The notes under the pieces are model-generated. The model saw only the letters and a list, made by a program, of their open reading frames with translations. It made no database searches and was not told the origin of the DNA. The translations under genes were made by a program, and so were the position numbers. Source: Lepidurus packardi (taxonomy: Eukaryota > Arthropoda > Branchiopoda > Notostraca > Triopsidae). Taken from it: a stretch of 64,000 nt of DNA. The number at the start of each line of letters is the position of its first letter. Position 1 is the first letter of the stretch. Below, in pieces: positions 11,121 through 22,830 of this stretch. Location of the stretch: contig JAKZAN010000006.1 in assembly GCA_023053545.1 (NCBI GenBank), forward strand, positions 439,001 through 503,000, given 5' to 3'.

Positions 11121-14114
11121 CATCCATATAATTTTACGACTTTGGTTGAAAAATTACCAAAACTAGCCTTTCGTGTGGTTGGCTGTCCATGCGGAGATCA
11201 GGTTCTCTCCGGCGGGGCTTTTGTTCTAACGCACAGCTTCCTTTTTTAAATGGACCAAGAAGGAAGGAGTAAGAGCAGTGTACCAAAAGGACAAAAGACA
11301 GAACCGCACACTGCAGTTTTTATTATTCTATTATTCGTTTAGACGCGACGCCTGCAATCTGCCCCCCTTTTAACCCTTTCTGTTTTGTTTTTTTACCCCC
11401 AGAGGGGAAGTCTACTATGACGAAGATGATGAAGAAGAAGCAGCAGAAGATACCACATCATACATGAATGGGAGCCAACCCGCACAGGGAGGGTTCGGGT
11501 GTTATCTTGGAAGGGAATCACGGAGATGATTCAAAGAACGTGCGAACATGAGCGTTTTCTAAACATTGTATACGTGAAAATTGCTAACGTTTTTCCCCGG
11601 GACGGATGCTAGGCTCGACCAACTACCAACCTTCTATTTGGGGGGTTAGCATTACTTGTAAGAGAGGAGGGAGGGGAAAAAAGATATGTAAGTACGCAAC
11701 GCCTATTGTAGACTTCCGTAAAAAGACTTGATCATATTGCAAGCGACAGGTCAACTTGAATACGGGCGTCCGTCGCGACGCCCGTCGCCTTGGCGCCGCC
11801 TCTTGGTAAGTACAATAAACCGTTGTCAAAGGTATCTATTATGCTGCATGCATGCGAGCCATCCACAATGACATAATCATAACCTTCTTAAAGGCCTCTT
11901 TATATACCTCGCTTGGAACAACCTGTTAACCGACACCTCCCACATAGCTCTATGTCCTTATAGAAGTTACCCAAGAGGCTGGAATGCGTTCAGTTTTATA
12001 CCTTTTCCCATTGCTCAGAAAATCTCAATTCAATCTAAAAAATATCCAATAAAATGAAATAAAATTAGGAAAATTTAATATTAGAAAGTCAAAGGAAATC
12101 CCAATAAAAAATCTACCTGAAATCGAAGTTCAAGGGAAGTTTGTTACTGATTTTTTTGCAGAAATATCTGGGATAGTTTGACGGAAATTAGTTCAGTTTA
12201 ACTATCTCTGCGATACTTCATTGGATTTGGGAATATTTCTTTTATTTTGATTTCTTTTAATCTATTTTTTAATAGATTTCAATAGATTTCTGAAGAAATT
12301 CAATAGATTTGTGTAGATTTCTGAAGAAAGATTTTCAATAGATTTCTGAAACAATTTCTGAAAAGCTGCAGATCTCTGGCAACCTGTGTTGGCAGAACTT
12401 GTGCAGTTATTTTTAGCTCATTCGGGCCAGAATTAGAAAAATTATAAAAAATTTCTGCCAAATCAGAACATTAGAGAACTTTTTTTTCTTTCCCTACTAC
12501 GCCCGAGTTCTTTACCTACTACGCCCGAATTTCTGCCAAATTTTCACTAAATTAAATAAATAAATAAATAAAAAATTCCTAAAAAAATAGTCAAAAATAA
12601 TCCAAGCGTAATTAAATCATGTGACTAAAAGAATCCGCTACTCATTTGCTTAAACTCCTTCTACACGAAAATAAATCCAATAATTTCAAGGTAGTGAGTT
12701 GCATCTTCTTGAAAAAAGTGGTACTTGCATGTTTGGTCGTCTCTGAGTGAAAGTGTTTTTTAAATGTTGTGCAATTCAGGTGTGTGTAGATTCATTCCTA
12801 TCGGGTTTGCTAGAATAGAAGGCAAAAAAGCAGTCTAATTTTCTCTCGAAAAAAAAGAAAAGAAACGAGTTTTCGCTATTAAGCTCGTCTTATACCTACG
12901 TACTGTACTACACACATCTCCACACAGCTAACGGGAACGGAGAGACAGGTTCCAGCCTAGAGGGAATGTTTGTGCGATGCATAATAATTCTCAAACTCTT
13001 CTTGCACACATCACACACTAACCCATATTCCTTTTTTTTTATTTAAAAAGTCAAATGAAAAGGGAAAATCCAAACTTAACTCGACCGAAAGTCCCATCCT
13101 AATCCCTCGCAAATGAAACGCCACCAAAAAAAATAAAATAAAAAAAATGAAAAAGTCAATACTTACGAAGAAATGACCATGTTGCACCACTTGCCACCAC
13201 TTGTATCCTTTGAATGTGTGTATAATGTACTTCTTCTGTGTTCTGTTGCAAAGGCTTGCCAAAATGAAGGGAAATTTTGCCGAAATGTCAGAAAGTTTCC
13301 CAAATCTCACGTTCCAAAAGTGGCCACTGATTCCGCGCAATACTTTTTATAAACTTCCACCAGTCCCTTTTGGTAAGGGATCACTTTGGCAATTTGACGT
13401 CTTTTTCTTTGACAATGTTTCAATGTTTCAGCCACAATACTTTCAATGAACTCCAAACTAATGAGGAATGTTTTTTGACTGATTTTTTGGGGGGGTAGGA
13501 TATTAAGGGTCAATGTTTAAGGGGGTTAATTTAAATGAAAAGGGAATCAAGTTTCAAAAAATGCACGCTTGTTTTCAACCTGTGTGTGTTGTAAAGCCAA
13601 GCAAATTGGGCGTGCAAAGTGGGTGCTGGTGATTGCCCATAGTGACCAGATCTCCTCCAGTGTCGGGGTTTAAATAGCCCCCGTGCCGTTGGTTCAGTTT
13701 GGGTGGCTCTACCCGTCACACACACACATTCACATGCACATACACAGGATACACAGTTATACACAGCGAACATCAGCACACAGCTCAGAGGAACCAACTA
13801 ACCAAAGAACCCATAACCAAGCCCCCAAGCGCCCAGCCCAAGCGGTTTTACACCTAGGGGCGGGGCTTAGCATCTTGAGCCGATTCCCTGAAGTAAAAAA
13901 GAAGGAAGATTCAACCAAAAGAGGGGGGGAAAATCAGAATTGATTCCAATAAAAGATTCGCATTGCCCCCGAAAAAGAAAATCTGGATTGCTTTTTCTAA
14001 AAAAAAAATCCCAAAATTAAAAAAAATTCATTAAAAACAGTGCGAAAGATTCACTCTTGCGAGGTTTCCCTGTTGAAACATTCCTCTTGAGGAAACACTT
14101 TATTATTTTAAAAT
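11121..14114. other. Gene-free stretch
   Basis: I find no supported gene. Open frames are short, often begin without ATG and are low in complexity. The only notable signals are a (CA)-rich patch near 13716-13750 and the possible core promoter listed separately. Confidence 0.5.
13669..13699 (+). promoter_or_regulatory. Possible core promoter (TATA-like box plus initiator)
   Basis: TTTAAATA at 13669-13676 is followed by TCAGTT at 13694-13699. The spacing is about 27 bp from box to initiator A, close to an arthropod TATA/Inr promoter, in locally GC-richer sequence. No downstream gene can be assigned, so this may be chance. Confidence 0.18.
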
Positions 14115-14935
14115 TCAATGTTGAAGAGATTGAAAGATTCCACTGTTCAAAGATTCACTGTCGAGAGATTCACTGTTTAAAAATTCACTTTGCGAAAGTT
14201 CACTGTTGAAGCGATTGAAAGATTCACTGTTGAGAGGTGCATGTTGAAAAATTCACTTTTGCCCAAATTCACTGTTGAAGTGATTGAAAGATCCACTGTT
14301 GGGAGACTCACTGTTTAAAAACTCACTTTGGGAAAGTTCACTGTTGAAGTGATTGAAAGATTCACTGCTAAAAATTTCACTGTTGGAAGATTCACTTTGC
14401 GAAAATTCACTGTTGAAGCGATTAAAAGATTTACTGTTGGAAGTTTCACTGTCGAAAAATTCACTATTGAGAGATTCACTGTTGAAAAATTCACTTTTGC
14501 GAAGATTCACTGTTGAAGTAATTGAAAGATTCACTGTTGAAAATTTCACTGTTAGAAGATTCACTTTTAAGAGATTTATTGTGGGAAAATTCATTGTTGA
14601 AACGATTGGAAGATTCACTGTTGGAAGGTTTCACTGTTGAGAAGTCCACTGGTGGAAGATTCACTTTGCGAAAATTCACTGTTGAAGCGATTAAAAGATT
14701 CACTGTTGGAAGTTTCACTGTTGGAAGTTTCACTTTGCGCAAATTCACTGTTGAAGCGATCGAAAGATTCATAATTGAAAGATTCACTTTTGAGAGATTT
14801 GTCGTTGTTGGATAATTCACTGTTGAAGCGATTGGAAGATTCACTTTTGCGCCAATTGACTGTTGAAGCGATTGAAAGAGGCTCACTATTGAACACAATC
14901 AGTGTTGAAGAATTCACTGTTAAGCTGTTAAGGCT
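14115..14935. repeat. Degenerate minisatellite of TTCACTGTTGAA words
   Basis: About 0.8 kb is built almost only from the words GATTCACTGTTGAA, AAATTCACT and GCGATTGAAAGATTC. They are arranged in units of about 15-17 bp and larger groups. The open frames on both strands (for example repeated Asn-Ser-Glu-Ser) are by-products of the repeat and not genes. Confidence 0.92.
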
Positions 14936-15788
14936 AACCGGTGCATAAATTTAAACAAGGATTAGCGTATATTACGTTATTTACTTACTGTACTCTTAAG
15001 GAGATCATTGTTGTAGTTTTTACAGTGTACAGTGTACAGTGTACAAGGGGGGTGGGGGCTGGAACTTTTGGAAGAGGGTAAATAGGCGGCGAAGAATATG
15101 TATAACATACAGGGTTTCTACGTAGACAGTATTCGAGTTAACAGGAAGGATCGTATTAGCACTAATGACCGTCTACTTTTTTATCTTTTTTTCTCTCTTG
15201 AGCCTCTGTTAAAGGGTGTCCATGTGAATGTTCACGGATGATGCCGAGCACGTGCTAAACTGGCTAAATAAAAGAGGGCTTTTCGAGAGAGGGTTGAGGC
15301 TCAATTAGATTCAATTTTGCGGTCTTTTTAATGAAAAAAGGTCAATACTATGCTAGAGGTGGTTAGGTGCGATATTAGGTTTATAAGCAGATGTTTAGGG
15401 GGGGTTTTGTGGAATGTTCGGACAGGAATTTTATGATAGTTGTGCAAAGAGACCAAAACGAGAGGGAAAAGGAGGGGGAATAAGGAAGGAAGAATTTTTG
15501 GATAGTTTGATAGGAAAGAGCCACTCGTTTTTGGCCGGGGATAGATCCGATTATTAAGGAAAGGAGGGGGGGGGGACGTTTGCCAACCCCCTACTGTGTC
15601 TTGAGAGCGGAGGAGCAGAAGAAGTGAGAAGGGGGGCGGTGAAGTTACTAACTAACTGCAGTTTTACAACATAAAGGGACAGAGGAGAGGCAGATTGGTC
15701 TTTTGTGTGGTCAATTGGTGCAAATGTTCCGTTCCCCCTTGTATACTTAATCTCCCCTTAGCTTGTGAAGCCATGGCTAAAAAGCTGG
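14936..15788. other. Gene-free stretch
   Basis: I see nothing beyond a small triplicate of ACAGTGT near 15023-15043 and several G-runs between 15400 and 15640. Confidence 0.45.
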
Positions 15789-16911
15789 GAGCTTTTGTTT
15801 CAAAGCAAACTTTCGGGATCACTTTTTCTTTCGGTCAGAAGATTGCTTACGGAAGGTTTGAAGGCGTGACTTCAAGACACGTTTAGAGAACATATTCGGA
15901 ATATGTTTGGCAAATATTTCTAAAATTTGGAGCCTAAACATCGAGAGGAAATTGGACTTTTGTTCGGAAATAGTTTGGATCTTAAGATCAGTTTCTCGTA
16001 TTACAGCATAGGAATTTCGCCCTTATAGCGTTTTGATGCTACTAAGGTCGACTTTGGTATCACTCAACATAGAAAAGTCACCCTTATTGCAAGCCTTTAT
16101 ATCGTCCCATCTATTCCTCGTGCTATTTAAGGTCTATTTCCTTAGTTCTTGTATGGGAAAATGGTCCTTGAAATGAAACAAACCCGATATTTCATTTTAG
16201 TTTCTTTCTTAGACAGAAACTCTAGGAGTAGAAAGAATTGGAACTAGAAACGTAAGAACTAAACGTTTTAGACGCAAGAAACTTGTTGACAGAAGGAAAT
16301 TTAGACATGAGAAAATACAGATTTCAATTCAAATTCAGATTTGACGAGCTTTTGTTTCAAAGCAAACTTTCGGGATCACTTTTTCTTTCGGTCAGAAGAT
16401 TGCTTACGGAACGTTTGAAGGCGTGACTTCAAGACACGTTTAGAGAACATATTCGGAATGTGTTTGGCAAATATGTTTGGCAAATATTTCTAACATTTGG
16501 AGCCTAAACATCGAAAGGCAATTTGACGTTAGTTCGGAAATAGTTTGGATCTTAAGATCAGTTTCTCGTATTACAGCATAGGAATTTCGCCCTTATAGCG
16601 TTTTGATGCTACTAAGGTCGACTTTGGTATCACTCAACATAGGAAAGTCACCCTTATTGCAAGCCTTTATATCGTCCCATCTATTCCTCGTGCTATTTAA
16701 GGTCTATTTCCTTAGTTCTTGTATGGGAAAATGGTCCTTGAAATGAAACAAACCCGATATTTCATTTTAGTTTCTTTCTTAGACAGAAACTCTAGGAGTA
16801 GAAAGAATTGGAACTAGAAACGTAAGAACTAAACGTTTTAGACGCAAGAAACTTGTTGACAGAAGGAAATTTAGACATGAGAAAATTCAGATTTCAATTC
16901 AAATTCAGACT
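15789..16911. repeat. Direct tandem duplication, 557-bp period
   Basis: The segment at 15789-16345 recurs at 16346-16911 with few differences. The second copy has an extra TTTGGCAAATATG repeat. Both carry a plus-orientation copy of the three-module dispersed repeat (CATAGGAATTTCGCCCTTAT, CTAAGGTCGACTTT, ACCCTTATTGCA). Confidence 0.93.
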
Positions 16912-18089
16912 TGGGGCAAAAGAAAACTTATACAGAGAAACGTTTTCGACAGAAGGACAATTAGGGAATTTTTACAAATATTGAAGAGCAATACATGAAG
17001 GTTGGGAAACGTTTGGACAGAATAAGTGTTGGGAGACTTGAACGCGCGTTATGGGAAGAATTTGAAGGGAAAGAAGATCCTTATTCCAATGATGGGAAGC
17101 GAAGGTTTAGTGGGGTTGTATTATGAGGTAGAGGGGTAGGGGGAAAACGTTTCCCATAAGTGGTTTGATTAGATGGGATGACAGGTCGAGACATTGAATC
17201 TGTCCAATTTGATTCAATGGAGACAATAGAACCCCAATTGGTAATACACAAGGTGAAATAAGAGCTGGATTTAATAGACATATATAGGGTTAAAAAAAAG
17301 GACAGAAGAAGCCATAAACTAGAACCTCAAAATTGGGGGTTTCAGGTTTCCCTTTTCCAATCCCTTCCACTAACTAACCTTCTTAAGAATATAAATTAGC
17401 GTCAGCCAAAAAAAGTACCCAGAAAGCCTATAATTACCCAGCATTTGGCAAACGTTAAATCTATCCAATGTTCTCTGAGTTCGTTCACCTTTTTTCCCTT
17501 AATTTCAATTAGAAATTAGGGGAGCGTGATTACAAAGGTATGAGTGGAACAAATTGTGCAGTAATTTTAAACCTTCTGGGCTTCAACATTTTTTTTTATT
17601 TTTTTTTTGGCACATTGGATAAACACAATGTTCTTTTGCTATCGAGGTGGCGATCTTTAATAAGACACGTCGAGAAAAAAAAAAAAAGAAAAAAGAAAGA
17701 AAACGTGTCTACAGTTTTGGTCAAGAGCCAAGAAAAAGTTCCGAAGCCAAAGCTGCTTTAGCATGTCAAAAGTGTCAGACTGGACATGGAAACCCCGTGT
17801 GTTTTTTTAACGCTTTGAACCCTCCCCAGAGGGAATAGTTAGATACCAATCTGACCTGTTCCATGTCTTGTAGTATTTATATATATATATAAATATTGCC
17901 TTTTGCACAAACTATGCCTTGCTCATTGAACATTTTTTCGCGTGAAACTTTTATTAGGAATCAGGTTTCTAAGGTTAACCACCAAAAGGCGGCGTCAGAC
18001 CTTATTTTATACAAAAAAAATTGACAGAATTTGGAATCTAAAGACGGAGAGGGAATTTTGACGTATTTTGTAAGTTTAGTTTGGACATT
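16912..18089. other. Gene-free stretch
   Basis: No gene found. Several homopurine and homopyrimidine runs are present, with a TATATATATA patch near 17878. Confidence 0.45.
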
Positions 18090-18830
18090 AAGGGCACTTT
18101 CTAGTATTAAAGCATAGCAATTTCGCCCTTATGGGAAGGTAATGTTACTAAGGTCCATTTTTGTCCACCCAAGATAGGAAAGTCGCCCTTATTGCAAGAG
18201 TTGGATCGTCTTTGCATGCTACTAAGGTCCATTCTACCTAGTTTTTGTAGAGGAAATCGGTTCTTAGTGAAATTGGACCCAAATTCTAGCACGCTATTTC
18301 TTATATTATTTGTACTTTTATCATCCTATCTAACTGTGTTATCTTCCTTCAATATGTACATCTTATAAATACTCCAAGAAATAAACTTGCGGCAATACAG
18401 GCGCTGAATTTCTGTAATACTTTTATATTTCTGTAACTTGTCTTGAGTTTCTTACTAAACTAGTTAGCTTTTTCGATTATCAAACGTCCTTCATATAGCA
18501 ATTCCAGAAAATGAAATGTAGATTTCAACAAAATTCCCGTATTTTGTAAGTTTGGTTTTGGACATTAAGAACACTTTCTAGTGTTACAGCATAGGAATTC
18601 CACCCTTATGGCAGTTTTTCTGTCACTAAGGTCGACTTTTTCCCAATTCTCATAGGAATATCACCTTTATGGCAGTTTTTCTGTCACTAAGGTCGACTTT
18701 TTCCGAATTCTCATAGGAATATCACCTTTATGGCAACTTTTCTGTCACTAAGGTCGACTTCTTCCCAATTCTCATAGGAAAATCACCTTTATTGCAAGTT
18801 GGATCGTCTTCGATTCAACTTTTTGTTTTA
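18090..18830 (+). repeat. Three-module dispersed repeat, two loci with a local 65-bp triplication
   Basis: 18090-18290 is a complete copy: CATAGCAATTTCGCCC, ACTAAGGTCCATTTTTG, ATAGGAAAGTCGCCC, then CTAAGGTCCATT. At 18580-18800 the middle module is repeated about three times with a 65-bp period (CACTAAGGTCGACTT at 18612, 18677 and 18742). Confidence 0.85.
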
Positions 18831-19985
18831 CTTTCATCAATTGCGGCGAGGCGAATCTCGCATTTGTATATCCCTTTCCATATTTAGTCAGCTATACACA
18901 CAAAGCTAAGTTTTTGACGTTCAAATTCATTTGACCTCTAGATGACCTCTACCTATTACAACGTTAACAAGACCCATCTTCCCAGGCTTAAAATGAGCGC
19001 TGCATAGGCGTTTCTAGAAGGTTTTTCCCAGCTTCTCTGTCTCTATCTATCTCCCTCTATCTATCTCTCTACATTTGTTCCCCAACCTATCTGTGCCGTA
19101 CCTAAAATAAAAGGCAAACTGTTAGTTGATGTGCCTGTTCGATACGGCGTCATTTTGTTGGTGTCGCGTGTCTGTTACTCAGCATGTCTCCATTTGGGAA
19201 CCTTTTTTTCTTTTTTGCCTTCGCTTATCCAGGACCAAACTGAACCAAGCCTTCCCATCTATTCCTATTTATCCTCATATTCCTATGTTCTTATAGGCAA
19301 TCCATGAATTTGACACCAGAAAAACAGATAGATATTTAAGAAGAAAGTCGTTCTGTTTGGAGTAAATTGGTTATTCAAAAACAATTTGGGGGAAAAAATA
19401 AAGTATCCACAATTTAACCCAGGACGTACGTAAAAAATCGGCAATCGACTCGAGTTTGACGTCGTCGAAGACTCTGAGAAATTACGACTTCTCGAAAGGC
19501 GTGCAAACGCACAGGGGGAGCTTTAGGTTTATGCAAATAAGGTGATTGAAGTTACCTGAACCGTGGCGATATAGCCGAGATATATAGCAAGACCTTTAAG
19601 AAAAAAAAAAAAAAAAAAAAAAAAAAAACTTTCCCCAACCGGTTATTTTTTTCGTCGTTGGCCCTTTCCTCTTCTTCGTCTTAAACCAAAACGCCAAAGC
19701 CGCTCAGTTACCTCAATTTAATTTCCGCTTGCTAATTTAACCTTGTAAATAATTATCTGGTAAGACATCTTAAGTTTAATTGACTAAAGTTACTATTTTA
19801 TTAAAGAAACTATTTTCCGTTGCTAATTTCAACTTGTGAAATAATGATCGAAAATAGGAAAAAATGGGGAAAAATAGTAATAATTCTTAAAATAATTCAA
19901 TTTAAATAGTTAAGAAACTTTAGAAATACACAGAGTAGAGTGAAAGGATGTAAGGAATCAATATACTGTACTATAAGATAAGAAA
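18831..19985. other. Gene-free stretch with a poly(A) run
   Basis: No gene found. A pure A run of about 28 bases lies at 19600-19628. No retrotransposon body with target-site duplications is visible beside it. Confidence 0.45.
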
Positions 19986-20430
19986 AGTAGTACCACCTTC
20001 CGTATGGCAGTTTGATGTCACTAAGGTCGACTTTTGTCCAATTTAGCATAGGAAACTCGTCCTTATTGCACGGCTTCTATCGTGTTCGCATTGTCGTTTT
20101 TCTACTAAGGTCCATTTTCTCTTCTTATTGCATAGGAAATTCTAAAAACTAAGGTCGACTTTTATCCAATTTAGCATAAACTAAGGGAAAAAAAACTTAG
20201 AAAAACTTAGGTCGACTTTTATCCAATTTAGCATAGGAAACTCGTCCTTATTGCACGGCTTCTATCGTGTTTGCATTCTGTCGTCTTCTAAGGTCCATTT
20301 TCCCTTGTTATTGCATAGGAATTTCGCCTTTAGTGAACTTTGACCCCCTGTCTAACCCAGTTGGATTTCATTTTTAAATTTTTTTTTTGTCTGTGCATAG
20401 GAAGGTTCTAGTAATTTTGTATGGGAATTA
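19986..20430 (+). repeat. Three-module dispersed repeat, extended copy
   Basis: The words CTAAGGTCGACTTTTGTCC, GCATAGGAAACTCG and CTTATTGCACGGC appear in order and then recur after about 190-200 bp. Each cycle ends with CTAAGGTCCATTTT and TTATTGCATAGGAA. This is one of the clearest examples for deriving a consensus. Confidence 0.88.
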
Positions 20431-21289
20431 ACGGAAGATTCACCAGCAGCGAGTCAAAAAGAGAAAGACAGAGAAGACACCCTCGGATATATATAAATAT
20501 ATAGATATATATGACATTTCTCTCACAAAGTCTGATTAGCGTCTTTCACAAAAGAATGTTGGTGGGGGGGAGGTAGCTAAGGACCTCCTTCTGTGAGAAT
20601 GTGACAGGTCCAGCACCTGAACGACCCGTCTTTTGGCCCGTGTGTAACTCTGTGTAGAAAAGATAAAAACCTTCCTTAACCTACCGCCCAAAACCGAAGA
20701 AAATTTCGGCCCTTTTGACCAGCTTCGTTTAAATAGTTTTGAATTTCGGTAAATTAATTTGATCTTTCTGTTTTATTTTATATGTTTATTTCATTTAACC
20801 CTTTTACATTGCCGCAATTCGATTTCATTGAGTGTAACAGACGGATTTAATGTGAATGAACTGAATGAACTGAATTAACTGAATGAACTGAATTAAGTGA
20901 ATGAGAGAAAACAGATGTGAAATGATAAACATGGAAGGAATTCCAAAAATTAGAATGTTTGCAAAAGTTGTTAACGCCCTCATTCAATGATTCAGCAATA
21001 AAATCAAGCTATAAATGATAGACGGATTCTTCTTTGGAAGGTTAGATCATAATAGTCCATTAAATAGGTTGGTATGTGTTATCGGGCTTATGTGGGAAGA
21101 AGTTCTGGTTCCTCTGAAAGGACACCGCTAGCTTTTATTTGTATAGAATAATATAATATACAGTAATAATAAAAGCGTGGTTAAGAAGGAATGTGTGCGG
21201 AATCTTGTTAGCTATGTATCCAAACTCAGATTTTTATGTTAAAATATCATAGAATAGATATAGTCATGCTACCAACGGGGTTGGATTTG
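20431..21289. other. Gene-free stretch
   Basis: No gene found. There is a short GAATGAACT tandem near 20850-20900 and a TATATA patch near 20487. Confidence 0.45.
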
Positions 21290-21500
21290 GGGTAAAAGTT
21301 CAATAAAGACGAATTTCCTATGCAATAACAAGGGAAAATGGACCTTAGTAGAAAAACGACAATGCGAACACGATAGAAGCCGTGCAATAAGGACGACTTT
21401 CCTATGCTAAATTGGGTAAAAGTCGACCTTAATGACATCAAAACGCCATAAGGACGAAATTCCTATGCTTTCACACGAGAAACTGTTCTTAATGTCCAAA
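21290..21500 (-). repeat. Three-module dispersed repeat, minus orientation
   Basis: Read on the minus strand this gives, in order, GCATAGGAATTTCGTCC, TTAAGGTCGACTTTTACCC, GCATAGGAAAGTCGTCC and CTAAGGTCCATTTTCCC, ending with TTATTGCATAGGAAATTCG. The order and spacing match the plus-strand copy at 19986-20430. Confidence 0.88.
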
Positions 21501-22454
21501 CCACTGATTCTAAAATCCTTTCCTTACGTCCATCTTCGTCAGAGGAGGCTAAAAGATTCTTAAAAGTTCTTTAATCTATGATCTAACATACCTACTCCAT
21601 ATTTTTTTAAAAAAAAACTTACCATCTTTTAAGAAAACTTTCACCAAAACCTAGTTTTCGCCTAAATCCTCATTAAAAATGACACGCAAGGACAAAAATC
21701 AGTTTCCAAAAAAAGAAAAATGTGAAATATTTTCGCCTTCAATCTGTCAAACAACCCTTAAAAATAGAATTCAAGCCAAAATGGAAAAGATAAAGAAAAT
21801 AACTATTTATTCCACTATAATATTACACCTTTTCAACAACGTAACTACTCTCTGATTCTCTTTCGATATTTCAAGTATTTGCTATTGATTCGTACTTTTT
21901 TACAATTTCTACATTGTCATTGGTTTAACCATTCATTGGTTCATTGGTTTAACCGGGTCTACGAAACAATTTTATTCTATTTTCTTGAGAAAAACATGTT
22001 TTGGAGAGAAAAAATGCTTCCAAAAATGCTTTCACAAAAGGAAAAGTGCAATGGTAAGCGGATCTGTTAATCTGCTAAAGCCGTCTCATTTAAAGAGAAG
22101 CAGGGAATTCTTTTTTTTTTGTGGTTGGTGTGCTATCTCAAATGCTCCGATTAACGTTTGTCAAGGGGGAGAGAAAGCTTATCATTGTCATTTCATCGGT
22201 TCCCAACCCCCTCTGGCGGCCTTCTTTGTGTGCGTGTGGCTGTGTTTTTACCCCTTGTTCTTGTTCTCCGGATTGGACAGGTCACGTGTGCAATAACCCA
22301 TCCACCCTTTCACCCACAAAAGCCTTCGACCTTTTTGGGAGGGGGTTTGTTCCCCAAAATGAACCCCTGGACTGGTGGGTGACATGGCTCTTAGGGGGCT
22401 GAACCCACCACAATTAGAAACCACAAAACCCATTCACAGACAACATTCTCGGGT
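21501..22454. other. Gene-free stretch
   Basis: Several overlapping open frames exist at 21985-22402, one with a cysteine-rich patch, but none begins or splices convincingly. Confidence 0.4.
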
Positions 22455-22830
22455 ATTGACGAGCAATAAGGCGATTTTCCTATGCAGAAATGGACAAAAG
22501 TCGACCTTAGTGACATCCAACTGCAATAAGGGCCTAATTCCTACGCTTTTACACCAGAAAATGTTCTTAATGCCCTAAACTGTAGGTCGTACATGGGGTC
22601 CACAGACAAAACGCCAGAACGGCTTTGCAATTGCAATAAGGGCGACTTTCCTATGCTGAATACCAGAAACTCGACCTTAGTAACTTCTAACTGCAATAAG
22701 GGCGAGATTCATATGCTTTAACATTAGAAACTGTTCTTAATGCCAAAACTGTAGGGTGCGTTTAGGGTACACAGACAATAGCCAGCACGGATATAGACTT
22801 ACAACTGTAGGGTGCATATAGGGTCACCCT
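22455..22830 (-). repeat. Three-module dispersed repeat, minus orientation, partly duplicated
   Basis: GCAATAAGG recurs at about 22463, 22514, 22632 and 22694, each followed by CCTATGC-like and CGACCTTAGT words. A companion block, AAACTGTAGG..GT, is repeated near 22576, 22746 and 22803. This implies a local duplication of about 180 bp. Confidence 0.8.

Noticed and set aside
14253-14917. Asn-Ser-Glu-Ser repeat proteins of 95-135 aa
   Set aside because: They are translations of a minisatellite, open in several frames at once.
19600-19628. Poly(A) run as the tail of a retroposed copy
   Set aside because: No gene-like body or target-site duplication is visible beside it.
22121-22402. EGF-like signature (CSCSPDWTGHVC) in a 93-codon frame
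   Set aside because: One short pattern match without the other EGF cysteines, no ATG-supported gene and no splice partners. Probably chance.
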